Positions 1 to 7,930 of a stretch of 64,000 nt of DNA are shown here, piece after piece. The notes below the pieces were generated by a model. It made no database searches. It was not told the DNA's origin and saw only the letters and a program-made list of their open reading frames with translations. Each line of letters opens with the position of its first letter. The stretch's first letter is position 1. The DNA is taken from assembly GCF_013369385.1 (NCBI RefSeq), contig NZ_SZTO01000002.1, forward strand, positions 186,001 to 250,000, in the 5' to 3' direction. The position numbers and the translations under genes were made by a program. Source of the DNA: Vibrio sp. 05-20-BW147. GTDB taxonomy: Bacteria; Pseudomonadota; Gammaproteobacteria; Enterobacterales; Vibrionaceae.

Positions 1-198
1 CGATTCCATACCCATCTCTTTCCATTGGTCATATCGGGATTGAAACGAATCTGAGGTGATATGGGAAGGCGTCTGATTCGATTTCTTGTCAGAAGTCACA
101 CTGCGTAAATCACGAATGGTGAGTCGCAGCGTATGTATTTCTTGAGTTGCTTGTTTGCTTAAATGTTGAACGGTTTTTGCATTAAGAGGGCCACTTTA
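1..198 (-). other. Open reading frame cut by the left edge, no start codon visible
   Basis: On the minus strand one frame stays open from just after a TAA near 196-198 to the window edge. It reads roughly as a polar, helix-prone peptide containing the segments KTVQHLSKQATQEIHTL and RDLRSVTSDKK. No ATG, GTG or TTG lies in this frame before the tandem ATG codons at 15-13 and 9-7. Either the true start is one of those, making the rest untranslated, or this is the remnant of a gene that lost its 5' end. I do not recognise the family. Nothing around it suggests a function. Confidence 0.25.
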
Positions 199-376
199 GA
201 CTGCTATTTTGCTCCTTTGGCATTCACATTGTGGTAACAATAAAATCACATAATCATCATGCGGATTGTTTTATTTTTGAGAGAATAAGAATCAGTCCAG
301 CTAAAAAATATCACTTTGCTAGCATTTGTGTTATGTGGTTGTTTTGTTTTTAACAATAATGCAAAGGACTTATTTC

Positions 377-402
377 TTCACATCTATTCACAAATTTACA
401 CA
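377..402 (+). promoter_or_regulatory. Tandem 10-bp repeats, candidate TorR-type operator
   Basis: The hexamer TTCACA occurs at 377 and 387, and TACACA at 397, all in exact 10-bp register. Response regulators of the OmpR/TorR type bind direct repeats spaced by one helical turn, and TorR controls tor operons in other gammaproteobacteria. The site lies about 190-210 bases before torE. The repeats are seen; assignment to TorR is inferred. Confidence 0.45.
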
Positions 403-483
403 TGAAATATCAATCCGACACATCTCTGGATGAGCTCAAAAAAGTGTTGAATAACAAGGGTAGGGCGTCGGGAATTGATTGAA

Positions 484-500
484 CCATACATTGTGTATGG
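484..500. promoter_or_regulatory. Palindrome upstream of torE
   Basis: CCATACA and TGTATGG form perfect 7-bp arms around a 3-base centre, 87 bases before the torE start. It could be an operator for a dimeric regulator or a hairpin in the mRNA leader. No long T-run follows, so a terminator is less likely. Confidence 0.35.
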
Positions 501-587
501 TCTAACATTTTGCATTAGATAGTGTTAAAAGTTTCATCCTGTTGGGGTGAGGCAACTGAAATTACTAAATACAAAATAGGCAAATGT

Positions 588-767
588 ATGAGTGATGTTA
601 ACAAAATTGAGAGTACTGAAAAGCGCTCATTGGAGTGGAAATCTTTCCTCTTCATTACCGTCGTCCTCTTTCCAATCTTGAGTGTGGCGTTCGTTGGTGG
701 ATATGGCTTCATCGTTTGGATGTTGCAGGTTTTCTTCTTCGGACCTCCAGGTGCTCACGGCATGTAA
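588..767 (+). CDS. torE: TorE/NapE-family small membrane protein
   Basis: A 59-aa protein with one long hydrophobic segment (about residues 20-50) containing the NapE/TorE-like run EWKSFLF and PILSV, ending in GPPGAHGM. Small proteins of this family accompany Nap and Tor periplasmic reductases; their exact job is not settled, but they sit in the inner membrane with the quinol-oxidising cytochrome. I chose the ATG at 588 rather than the upstream in-frame start at 522, because family similarity begins there and the longer version would add 22 unrelated residues. It is the first gene of torE-torC-torA, with torC 50 bases downstream. Confidence 0.8.
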   Translation: MSDVNKIESTEKRSLEWKSFLFITVVLFPILSVAFVGGYGFIVWMLQVFFFGPPGAHGM

Positions 768-817
768 GCCTGTGAACTTACCTCCACACTTTTGAAAAGA
801 TTTTAAGAGAGCAGACA

Positions 818-2002
818 ATGAAATCATTGATCATTAAATTGTGGCGTACTGTAACGCGCCCAGCAGTTCATATCAGCCTTGGTGTGCTGACCGTGGGCGG
901 CTTCATTGCCGGTGTGATTTTCTGGGGTGGTTTTAATACCGCGCTCGAAGCAACCAACACCGAAGAGTTTTGTGTTAGTTGTCACACCATGCGTGACAAC
1001 GTGTACCAAGAATTGCAAGAGACGGTGCACTGGAAAAACCACTCAGGTGTTCGCGCGACCTGTCCTGACTGCCACGTACCCCACAACTGGACGGACAAAA
1101 TTGCACGTAAAATGCAGGCGTCTAAAGAAGTTTTTGCGCAAGTATTTGGCAACTACGATGAACCGGGCGTTTTCGAAGCTCGCCGTATCGAGCTAGCAAA
1201 ACACGAATGGGATCGCTTCTCAGCCAACAAATCCCTTGAATGTAAAAACTGTCATAACTACGACTCGATGGATTTCGAGCAAATGTCTCCAACAGCTCGC
1301 ATCCAAATGAAGCAAGCGGCAGAGAAAGATCAAAGCTGTGTTGACTGTCACAAAGGTATCGCACACAAACTACCAGCAGGTATGGATAGCATTGGCGGCA
1401 TCGTGGGTGACCTAGAGCAGATGGCATCCAATACCGATTACTCTGTGGGTAAAGAGCTCGTGAGTGTTCGTCACTTACCAATCTACTTTGATGCACAAGG
1501 TCAAACCGAAGCGGGTCTATTGAACCCTGCGTCTACCGTAAAAGTATTGGAAGACAAAGGCGATTATGTCGAAATCGAGATCGACGGCTGGCGTAAAGCA
1601 AAAGGCTTTGGTCGTGTAATCCAAGAAGATTTCGGCAAGAACATCGCAGTGGCTTCGCTACTAAAAGAAGCGTCTATGGATGACAAGATTGTCACCACTG
1701 GTGAAGAGAAAGTGGATGAGCTGACTGGTCTTCCATGGGAAAAAGTGGCCGCGAAAGTGTGGATCAAGAAAGAGTCAATGCTGAACGACATCAACCCAGT
1801 GTGGGAAAAATCTCGTGAAGCATACAAAACAAACTGTTCAGTGTGTCACACGCAACCAGCAGAAGCGCACTTCGATGCCAATACTTGGCCAGGTATGTTT
1901 GACGGCATGCTAGCGTTCGTGAACCTTGATACGGATAGCGAAGCACTGATCTTGAAATATCTACAGAAGCACTCTTCAGATTATGCTGAAGGTCATCACT
2001 AA
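818..2002 (+). CDS. torC: TorC, pentahaem c-type cytochrome of the TMAO reductase system
   Basis: TorC passes electrons from the menaquinol pool to periplasmic TorA. The 394-aa protein has an N-terminal membrane anchor (about residues 15-38) and five CXXCH haem sites: residues 52-56, 82-86, 142-146 and 174-178 form the NapC/NirT-type tetrahaem domain, and a fifth at 340-344 lies in the C-terminal monohaem domain that distinguishes TorC from NapC. Length matches E. coli TorC (about 390). A good ribosome site (AGAGAG) precedes the ATG. It stands 24 bases before torA. No torD chaperone or torSTR genes follow in this window. Confidence 0.93.
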   Translation: MKSLIIKLWRTVTRPAVHISLGVLTVGGFIAGVIFWGGFNTALEATNTEEFCVSCHTMRDNVYQELQETVHWKNHSGVRATCPDCHVPHNWTDKIARKMQASKEVFAQVFGNYDEPGVFEARRIELAKHEWDRFSANKSLECKNCHNYDSMDFEQMSPTARIQMKQAAEKDQSCVDCHKGIAHKLPAGMDSIGGIVGDLEQMASNTDYSVGKELVSVRHLPIYFDAQGQTEAGLLNPASTVKVLEDKGDYVEIEIDGWRKAKGFGRVIQEDFGKNIAVASLLKEASMDDKIVTTGEEKVDELTGLPWEKVAAKVWIKKESMLNDINPVWEKSREAYKTNCSVCHTQPAEAHFDANTWPGMFDGMLAFVNLDTDSEALILKYLQKHSSDYAEGHH

Positions 2003-2026
2003 TAAGCATTGGATGGAGTAATTTAA

Positions 2027-4489
2027 ATGGCTATTACAAGAAGAAGTTTTCTTAAGGGCGTAGCAACGACAAGTGCTGCCTCTGTTATCGGTCCTAGCTT
2101 ATTGGCGTCGGCTTCTGCAAACGCAGTAGAAACAACAGGAACTTGGAAAGTATCTGGTTCTCACTGGGGCGCGTTCCGCGCCCACATCTACGCGGGTAAA
2201 GTTCAAGAGATCAAACCGATAGAGCTAGACCAAAACCCAACTGAGATGCTAAACGGCATCAAAGGCATCATCTACAGCCCTTCACGTGTGCGTTACCCAA
2301 TGGTGCGCCTTGACTGGCTGAAAAAACACAAGTACAGCGCAGATACGCGCGGTAACAACCGTTTTGTACGTGTGACTTGGGATGAAGCGCTGGATCTGTT
2401 CTACCGTGAGCTAGAGCGCGTACAAAAAGAGTACGGCCCTTGGGCGCTACACGCAGGCCAAACAGGTTGGAACCAAACCGGTTCATTCAACAACTGTACT
2501 GCACATATGCAGCGCGCTGTGGGCATGCACGGTAACTACATCACCAAAGTTGGTGACTACTCAACCGGTGCCGGTCAAACGATTCTGCCATACGTGCTAG
2601 GTTCTACCGAAGTATACGCACAAGGCACGTCTTGGTCTGAGATTTTAGAAAACGCAGACAACATTATTCTTTGGGCGAACGACCCAGTGAAAAACCTACA
2701 AGTGGGTTGGAACTGTGAAACGCATGAATCTTACGCTTACCTTGCGCAACTAAAAGAGAAAGTGGCCAAAGGCGAGATCAACGTGATTTCGGTTGACCCA
2801 GTTAAGAACAAAACACAGCGTTACCTAGAGAACGATCATCTGTATGTCAACCCAATGACAGATGTACCGTTTATGTTGGCGATTGCACACGTTCTCTACA
2901 CTGAAAACCTATACGATAAGAAGTTCATCGAAACTTACTGTCTTGGCTTTGAAGAGTTCATCAACTACGTTCAAGGCAAAACTAAGGACAAAGTTGAGAA
3001 AACACCAGAATGGGCTGCGCCTATTTGTGGCGTGAAAGCGGACAAAATCCGTGAATTTGCCCGCATGCTTGTGAAAGGTCGCACTCAGATCCTGATGGGT
3101 TGGTGTATCCAACGTCAAGAGCACGGTGAACAGCCTTACTGGGCAGCAGCGGTTGTTGCGGCAATGATCGGTCAAATCGGCTTGCCTGGCGGTGGTATCT
3201 CTTATGGTCACCACTACTCAAGTATCGGTGTGCCTTCAACCGGTTTTGCTGGCCCTGGTGGTTTCCCTCGTAACCTTGATGCAGGCATGAAACCTAAGTG
3301 GGACAACAATGACTTCAATGGTTACAGCCGTACTATCCCTGTTGCGCGTTGGATCGACTGTCTGCTAGAGCCAGGCAAAGAGATCAACTACAACGGTGGC
3401 AAAGTGAAGCTGCCAGACTTCAAGATGATGGTCATTTCGGGTTGTAACCCATGGCACCACCATCAAGATCGCAACCGCATGAAGCAAGCGTTCCAGAAAC
3501 TACAAACTGTTGTGACGATCGACTTCGCGTGGACAGCGACGTGTCGCTTCTCAGACATCGTGCTACCAGCATGTACCCAGTGGGAACGCAATGACATCGA
3601 CGTATACGGTTCATACTCAAGCCGTGGTTTGATTGCGATGCACCGTTTGGTGGATCCACTGTTCCAATCTAAGCCAGACTTCCAAATCATGAAGGAATTG
3701 ACTGAGCGCTTTGGCCGCAGTGAAGAATACTCTCGCGGTATGAGTGAAATGGATTGGATTCGCAGCCTATACAACGATTGTAAGAAATCGAACGAAGGCA
3801 AATTTGAGATGCCAGAGTTTGATGAGTTCTGGGAGAAGAGCGTACTGGACTTCGGCCAAGGTCAACCTTGGGTTCGTCACGCGGACTTCCGTCAAGACCC
3901 TGAAATCAACCCACTGGGTACACCTTCAGGTTTTATCGAGATCACGTCTCGTAAGATCGGTCGTTACGGTTATGAACACTGTCAAGAGCACCCAATGTGG
4001 TTCGAAAAATCAGAACGTTCACACGGCGGACCAGGTTCAGACAAACATCCGTTCTGGTTGCAATCTTGTCACCCAGACAAACGCCTGCACTCTCAGATGT
4101 GTGAATCTGAAGAGTTCCGTGCGACTTACGCAGTAAAAGGTCGTGAGCCAGTCTACATCAACCCACTTGATGCAAGAGCAAAAGGCATCAAAGAGGGTGA
4201 TTTGGTACGCGTGTTTAATGACCGTGGTCAGCTTCTTGCTGGTGCTGTGCTAACGGACAGCTACCCACGTGGCGTGATTCGTATCGAAGAAGGCGCGTGG
4301 TACGGCCCGCTTAACGAGAAAGTGGGCGCAATCGACACATATGGTGATCCAAACACACTGACTCAAGACATCGGCTCTTCTGAATTGGCACAGGCAACTT
4401 CTGCGAACACCTGTATCGTAGACTTCGAGAAGTTTACCGGCAAAGTTCCACCAGTCACCTCATTTGGTGGTCCAATCGAAGTCGCGTAA
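2027..4489 (+). CDS. torA: TorA, periplasmic molybdopterin trimethylamine-N-oxide reductase
   Basis: The terminal enzyme of TMAO respiration, reducing TMAO to trimethylamine in the periplasm with electrons from TorC. The 820-aa precursor begins with a twin-arginine signal (TRRSFLKG, then a hydrophobic run ending ASASANA). The body is a DMSO-reductase-family bis-MGD enzyme. The serine in YSTGAG (about residue 179) corresponds to the Mo-ligating serine of this family, and the C-terminal third carries the molydopterin dinucleotide-binding fold. No Fe-S cysteine motif is present at the N-terminus, as expected for TorA rather than Nap or formate dehydrogenase. A strong terminator follows at 4513. 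Confidence 0.93.
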   Translation: MAITRRSFLKGVATTSAASVIGPSLLASASANAVETTGTWKVSGSHWGAFRAHIYAGKVQEIKPIELDQNPTEMLNGIKGIIYSPSRVRYPMVRLDWLKKHKYSADTRGNNRFVRVTWDEALDLFYRELERVQKEYGPWALHAGQTGWNQTGSFNNCTAHMQRAVGMHGNYITKVGDYSTGAGQTILPYVLGSTEVYAQGTSWSEILENADNIILWANDPVKNLQVGWNCETHESYAYLAQLKEKVAKGEINVISVDPVKNKTQRYLENDHLYVNPMTDVPFMLAIAHVLYTENLYDKKFIETYCLGFEEFINYVQGKTKDKVEKTPEWAAPICGVKADKIREFARMLVKGRTQILMGWCIQRQEHGEQPYWAAAVVAAMIGQIGLPGGGISYGHHYSSIGVPSTGFAGPGGFPRNLDAGMKPKWDNNDFNGYSRTIPVARWIDCLLEPGKEINYNGGKVKLPDFKMMVISGCNPWHHHQDRNRMKQAFQKLQTVVTIDFAWTATCRFSDIVLPACTQWERNDIDVYGSYSSRGLIAMHRLVDPLFQSKPDFQIMKELTERFGRSEEYSRGMSEMDWIRSLYNDCKKSNEGKFEMPEFDEFWEKSVLDFGQGQPWVRHADFRQDPEINPLGTPSGFIEITSRKIGRYGYEHCQEHPMWFEKSERSHGGPGSDKHPFWLQSCHPDKRLHSQMCESEEFRATYAVKGREPVYINPLDARAKGIKEGDLVRVFNDRGQLLAGAVLTDSYPRGVIRIEEGAWYGPLNEKVGAIDTYGDPNTLTQDIGSSELAQATSANTCIVDFEKFTGKVPPVTSFGGPIEVA

Positions 4490-4512
4490 TCGCAGCTTGA
4501 TAATGAACGAGA

Positions 4513-4545
4513 AAAGGTCTGGCATACATGCCGGACCTTTTTTTT
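4513..4545 (+). terminator. Rho-independent terminator of torECA
   Basis: AAAGGTC pairs with GACCTTT and GGCAT with ATGCC, separated by one mismatch in a long stem, followed by eight Ts. It starts 24 bases after the torA stop. Confidence 0.9.
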
Positions 4546-4762
4546 GTTTCGATAACGCAAAAATAGAATTATCCATTACATATTCCTTCGAGCTCCTTCC
4601 CACAAATTATTTTCTTCTAGCGAATTACGCTCGCTGTTTTGTCGTTTTCCATATGATCTCAACTGGATGTACTCAATAAAGTGGGGCTATGGCTCAAAGA
4701 GTCGCGCTGCTATTGGTTTTGTGCGGTTTTCGTTAGGGTCTTTTTCGTCAGGAGCAAATACC

Positions 4763-5228
4763 ATGTTTTGGCCATTTAAAAAATATGATGTTGAGATGTC
4801 TCCAGAAGTGCATGGGGTGATCACGCTTGAAGGAGTGCCACAGGAAGGGATGACGGTTGTTCGAGAGTTGTTTTACGAAGGGTATAGCTAAGGGAGAACG
4901 GTTGTTGATGAGACTCAAACCAATGAACAAGCGGGAGTTTTCTTTTCCCTCTATAACCATTCGTTCGAAATTGCCAGGAGATATTTTTGGCGGAAGCTTA
5001 AAAGTCTATCAGCAAATTAGTGTTGAATATCAAAGTGAGAAAAAAGAGAGTTGGAGTGCTTGGGCTCCAATAGAAGGAGCCAAGTCACTGCGTTGGATGT
5101 TGACTCATTTTCGCTGTGAGCTATCGCATTCGAAGCGCATTCACGAAGTCGATATCTCTCCTATAGAAGAAAGGCGTGTGCCTGTTCACTCCATTGGCGA
5201 CTGGAACAGTCCGAGCATAAACACATAG
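4763..5228 (+). pseudogene. Broken DUF6795-like gene
   Basis: The ATG at 4763 opens a frame starting MFWPFKKYDVEMSPEVHG that resembles small Vibrio proteins of the DUF6795 type. That frame hits TAA at 4889-4891, but reading on it continues sensibly as RTVVDETQTNEQ. The remainder, from REFSFPSITIRSK to the stop at 5228, lies in the +1 frame. The simplest reading is one nonsense codon plus one single-base insertion near 4931-4936 in what was a gene of about 154 codons. The function of the family is unknown. Two lesions make a sequencing error less likely than for one. An alternative is two short translated fragments; I consider it a pseudogene. Confidence 0.65.
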
Positions 5229-5697
5229 GTATATGATCAAAGTACCGATACCTATATACGTTATAAGAAGACGCCGCAGTCCTAGAAACGTATATCTAAT
5301 GCTAAACAAAGAGTTAAATTAGACGCTGAGTAATTGGTTGGCCTGTATGCTTTGTGAGCGTTTTGGTGCGGTTTTTTTCGCTTGTATTTGGTGGGGTGTC
5401 ATTGAAAGTGATTAAAACTGAAAATTTATATGCTGATTTTAGATTTATACTTTTTTGTGAATTATTGGCTGTTTTTGTGATTGCGTTCGCTAAAAATACA
5501 GTTAATCGATTAAATAGAGCGCGTTTTTCATTGTTTTTTAGAAAAATTTCCTTGCCCTAGTGGTTGTAATTTATATCTATTTGTAATGTTTTATTAGGAA
5601 AGTTTTGTCTTTGAGAATAATTTCGCCGCAACGGCTGACGCTTACGGGCTAAGTCGAGTGGTGAAAAAATCTATAAAATTGATAGGACAAAATAAAA
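5229..5697. other. AT-rich intergenic region before the porin gene
   Basis: About 470 bases without a convincing gene. Near its start two overlapping inverted repeats are visible: ATAGGTAT (5225-5232) with ATACCTAT (5248-5255), and ATATACGT (5254-5261) with ACGTATAT (5288-5295). A 68-aa frame at 5354-5560 lacks a ribosome site and recognisable content. The porin promoter and a long untranslated leader probably fill the 3' part; AGGACA lies before the porin ATG. Confidence 0.5.
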
Positions 5698-6687
5698 ATG
5701 AAAAAAACAGTATTAGCGGTGGCGCTATCTCTTGTTGCTGGTTCTGCGATCGCAGCAGACGTAAACCAAAACGTTTCTGAGCGTGCTCGTGAGTCAATGA
5801 TCGACCTAATCCTTTCTGGCGAAGAATTCTCTGTTGGTGGTCAAGTGGCTGTCGGTGGTGAGTACCTAGAAGGTCGTAAAGTAAACGGCGAGAAAAAAGA
5901 ATTTCACAACTACGATGTAACTGGTTTTGATCTATTCATCAACTACCAAAAAGGCAACGTAATCGGTCAGTTTGCAGGTGAATTCGATCTAGCTGAAAAC
6001 TACTCTTCAATGGATGCTAAATTCTCTGTGATCGACACTTGGGTTGGTTACAAAACCGGTTTTGGCGTAGCGTCTATCGGTTACGCAAACGACTCTGCTC
6101 TTGATGCAGTAGACGGCGCAGCGGATCTAACTATCGAGTACGGTGCATCTGCATCTGACGCTTCTGACGTAAACCAAGTGATCAAATTTGAAGGCATGAA
6201 AGAAGGCTTCAAATACGGCATCGCTTACTACGGTGACCGCGAAGCAGACGCATCTGGTCAACGTGGTTTCAACGGCTATGTTGGTTTCAAAAATGAACAG
6301 TTCCAAGTTAACGCGGGTTACGAGAAGAACGACGAGAAAGCTGGTGGCACTGACATCGAGCAAATCTACCTAGTGAACGGTGTGGTGACTTTCGGTGATC
6401 TAGCGATCGGCGCGAATGTTGCGAACCACGAGCGTTTCAACGGTGATGAGTCTATGCTTTACAGTGCATCTGCAGGCTACACAATCGACAAGCTATACCT
6501 AGCTATCGGTTACGCAAATCAAGAAGCATACGAATCAAATGGCGTAGATTCAGAGTGGACTAACTTCGGTGGTTCTTACCAGTTCACTAACAAGCTGTCT
6601 GCACTTGTTGACATCAAAGTTGATCTGTCTGATGACAATAACAGCGATGATCTAGCAGCATTCTTCAAAGTTGCTTACGACTTCTAA
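5698..6687 (+). CDS. Outer-membrane porin, Gram-negative trimeric type
   Basis: A 329-aa precursor with a classic Sec signal peptide cut after AIA (about residue 20). The rest is rich in alternating beta-strand patterns and Gly/Tyr/Asp, and ends in a terminal phenylalanine (VAYDF), the signal used by the BAM machinery. This fits the OmpU/OmpL-like porins of Vibrio: general diffusion channels for small solutes. Codon use is strongly biased towards abundant-protein codons, suggesting high expression. I could not decide which named Vibrio porin it is. It is monocistronic, flanked by a long leader and by hairpins downstream. Confidence 0.85.
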   Translation: MKKTVLAVALSLVAGSAIAADVNQNVSERARESMIDLILSGEEFSVGGQVAVGGEYLEGRKVNGEKKEFHNYDVTGFDLFINYQKGNVIGQFAGEFDLAENYSSMDAKFSVIDTWVGYKTGFGVASIGYANDSALDAVDGAADLTIEYGASASDASDVNQVIKFEGMKEGFKYGIAYYGDREADASGQRGFNGYVGFKNEQFQVNAGYEKNDEKAGGTDIEQIYLVNGVVTFGDLAIGANVANHERFNGDESMLYSASAGYTIDKLYLAIGYANQEAYESNGVDSEWTNFGGSYQFTNKLSALVDIKVDLSDDNNSDDLAAFFKVAYDF

Positions 6688-6703
6688 GAACTTCCTTAGC
6701 AAT

Positions 6704-6732
6704 TTATGGCCTGCATTGCGGGCCATTTAAAG
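6704..6732 (+). terminator. Possible first terminator after the porin
   Basis: ATGGCC and GGCCAT pair around a loop shortly after the porin stop, followed by a short TTTAAA tract. It is weaker than the hairpin at 6772. Confidence 0.5.
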
Positions 6733-6771
6733 CAGGACGCTTTTTTGGCGATAATCCACTGCCTTTTCTTT

Positions 6772-6800
6772 GACCCTCAGGATTCGAGGGTCTTTTCGTT
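6772..6800 (+). terminator. Terminator overlapping the 3' end of the opposing gene
   Basis: GACCCTC (6772-6778) and GAGGGTC (6786-6792) form perfect arms, followed by TTTTCGTTTT on the plus strand. The left arm contains the stop codon (6777-6779) of the minus-strand sulfotransferase-like gene, so convergent genes share this sequence. Confidence 0.75.
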
Positions 6801-7694
6801 TTCACACCAAGCGGATACTCTTTTCGCGATACCACTCACTTTTGCTGCTTTGTTTTGATCCCTAATGGGACTGTTTCTCAGTTTGTTGCGCACTCTTTCG
6901 CAAGAGGGAAGGTGACAAAAATGCATAATTTGATGGATGATAAACTGCGGATCTCGAACAAAGTCCTCGTAGTGAACCGTCAACGATTTTACTTTTGTTC
7001 GTGCGATTTCCTCCTCGGTGGTTTTCAGGATTTTACTCAGTTGAAATGCGGTGCTGCATACCGGGTCGTGACGAATTTGCTGATAGGTTTCGAGTTCGTG
7101 GTTGCTGTAGGCACCCCGCCACCACAGCTGATGTAACCCCTGTGCTTGCCAAAATGGCACCTTGAGCAGTGAATTGACGGTGGCGACGGGCTCGCGAACG
7201 ACATTAATAAACAACGCATCTGGGAATATACTGGACAAATACTCCACACGTCCTGGGCCAGTAAATTTCATTGCTAAACGCGGTTTGCCTTGCGCTCGCA
7301 AATGCTGATTTAAATAACGACGAATCCGTTGTTTCTCCTCTGCACTGGCTCTCTGGTGAAGCAAAAATTCCCGGCTAAAATCGATCTCATCACGAGTGAT
7401 CTTTTGCCACAAAGGCCATGCCTCAGCGGGTCTGGGTAGCAAGTTATTGAGCGGTAACGTGTGATTAAGCTGCGCTTTTTCGCCGGATACGTACCAAAGC
7501 GAGTTATTGGTGAGTCGGGTGAGCCAAGCCAGTGATGGTAGAGACGGAAACCACTCGCAGTAGTTGTCTGGCCAGCCTAGGCTATGATGAGCCATGACAA
7601 ACTCAGAAATAACGGTCGACCCTGAACGGCCGGGACCGATAAAAATGATCGGCGCTGACAATCGTGTGTGATGATTGGGTTTGCTTGTCATCAT
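6777..7694 (-). CDS. Sulfotransferase-family protein
   Basis: A protein of about 305 aa with the phosphosulfate-binding loop GPGRSGST close to the N-terminus (about residues 20-27), followed by a core containing KFTGPGRVEYL and NVVREPVATVNSLL, typical of P-loop sulfotransferases that transfer sulfate from PAPS. The acceptor is unknown; no PAPS-synthesis or polysaccharide genes are nearby. Two ATGs, at 7694 and 7691, are both preceded by GGGACG; the longer in-frame extension to 7781 adds a segment unlike the family and I left it out. It is convergent with the porin and divergent from the alpha-galactosidase gene, so it probably forms its own transcript. Confidence 0.7.
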   Translation of the reverse strand: MMTSKPNHHTRLSAPIIFIGPGRSGSTVISEFVMAHHSLGWPDNYCEWFPSLPSLAWLTRLTNNSLWYVSGEKAQLNHTLPLNNLLPRPAEAWPLWQKITRDEIDFSREFLLHQRASAEEKQRIRRYLNQHLRAQGKPRLAMKFTGPGRVEYLSSIFPDALFINVVREPVATVNSLLKVPFWQAQGLHQLWWRGAYSNHELETYQQIRHDPVCSTAFQLSKILKTTEEEIARTKVKSLTVHYEDFVRDPQFIIHQIMHFCHLPSCERVRNKLRNSPIRDQNKAAKVSGIAKRVSAWCENEKTLES

Positions 7695-7930
7695 GCTATC
7701 GTCCCATCTTAGTGTCGGTTTTGTGCTTGCTTTTTGGTTGTACGCAAAGCTTGTGCCAAGCAGAATTTTTATAAATAACAATTCGTTAGAGAAAATTGAC
7801 TCTTCGGCGTTGAGTTATTCTCAATTTGATAGGCAATTTGAAAATCTTTGCCAGCAAATCGTGATGAAGATAACGATTTGTAGTGCTGCTATTGACTGAT
7901 AATACAAGAAAAACACAGTGAGCAGATTTC

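Larger units (their letters stand above)
211..587. other. Intergenic region upstream of torECA
   Basis: This AT-rich stretch of about 380 bases holds no convincing gene. It carries the likely torECA control region: tandem 10-bp repeats at 377-402 and a short palindrome at 484-500, each listed separately. A 65-aa minus-strand frame at 515-712 runs through it but overlaps torE and looks like a shadow. Confidence 0.6.

Noticed and set aside
5229..5400. Sequence loosely like a decayed integron attC site after the broken DUF6795 gene
   Set aside because: Only scattered resemblance to Vibrio superintegron repeats; no core GTTRRRY/RYYYAAC pair with correct spacing and no cassette array in the window.
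5354..5560. 68-aa plus-strand frame before the porin
   Set aside because: No ribosome site, AT-driven composition and no recognisable content.
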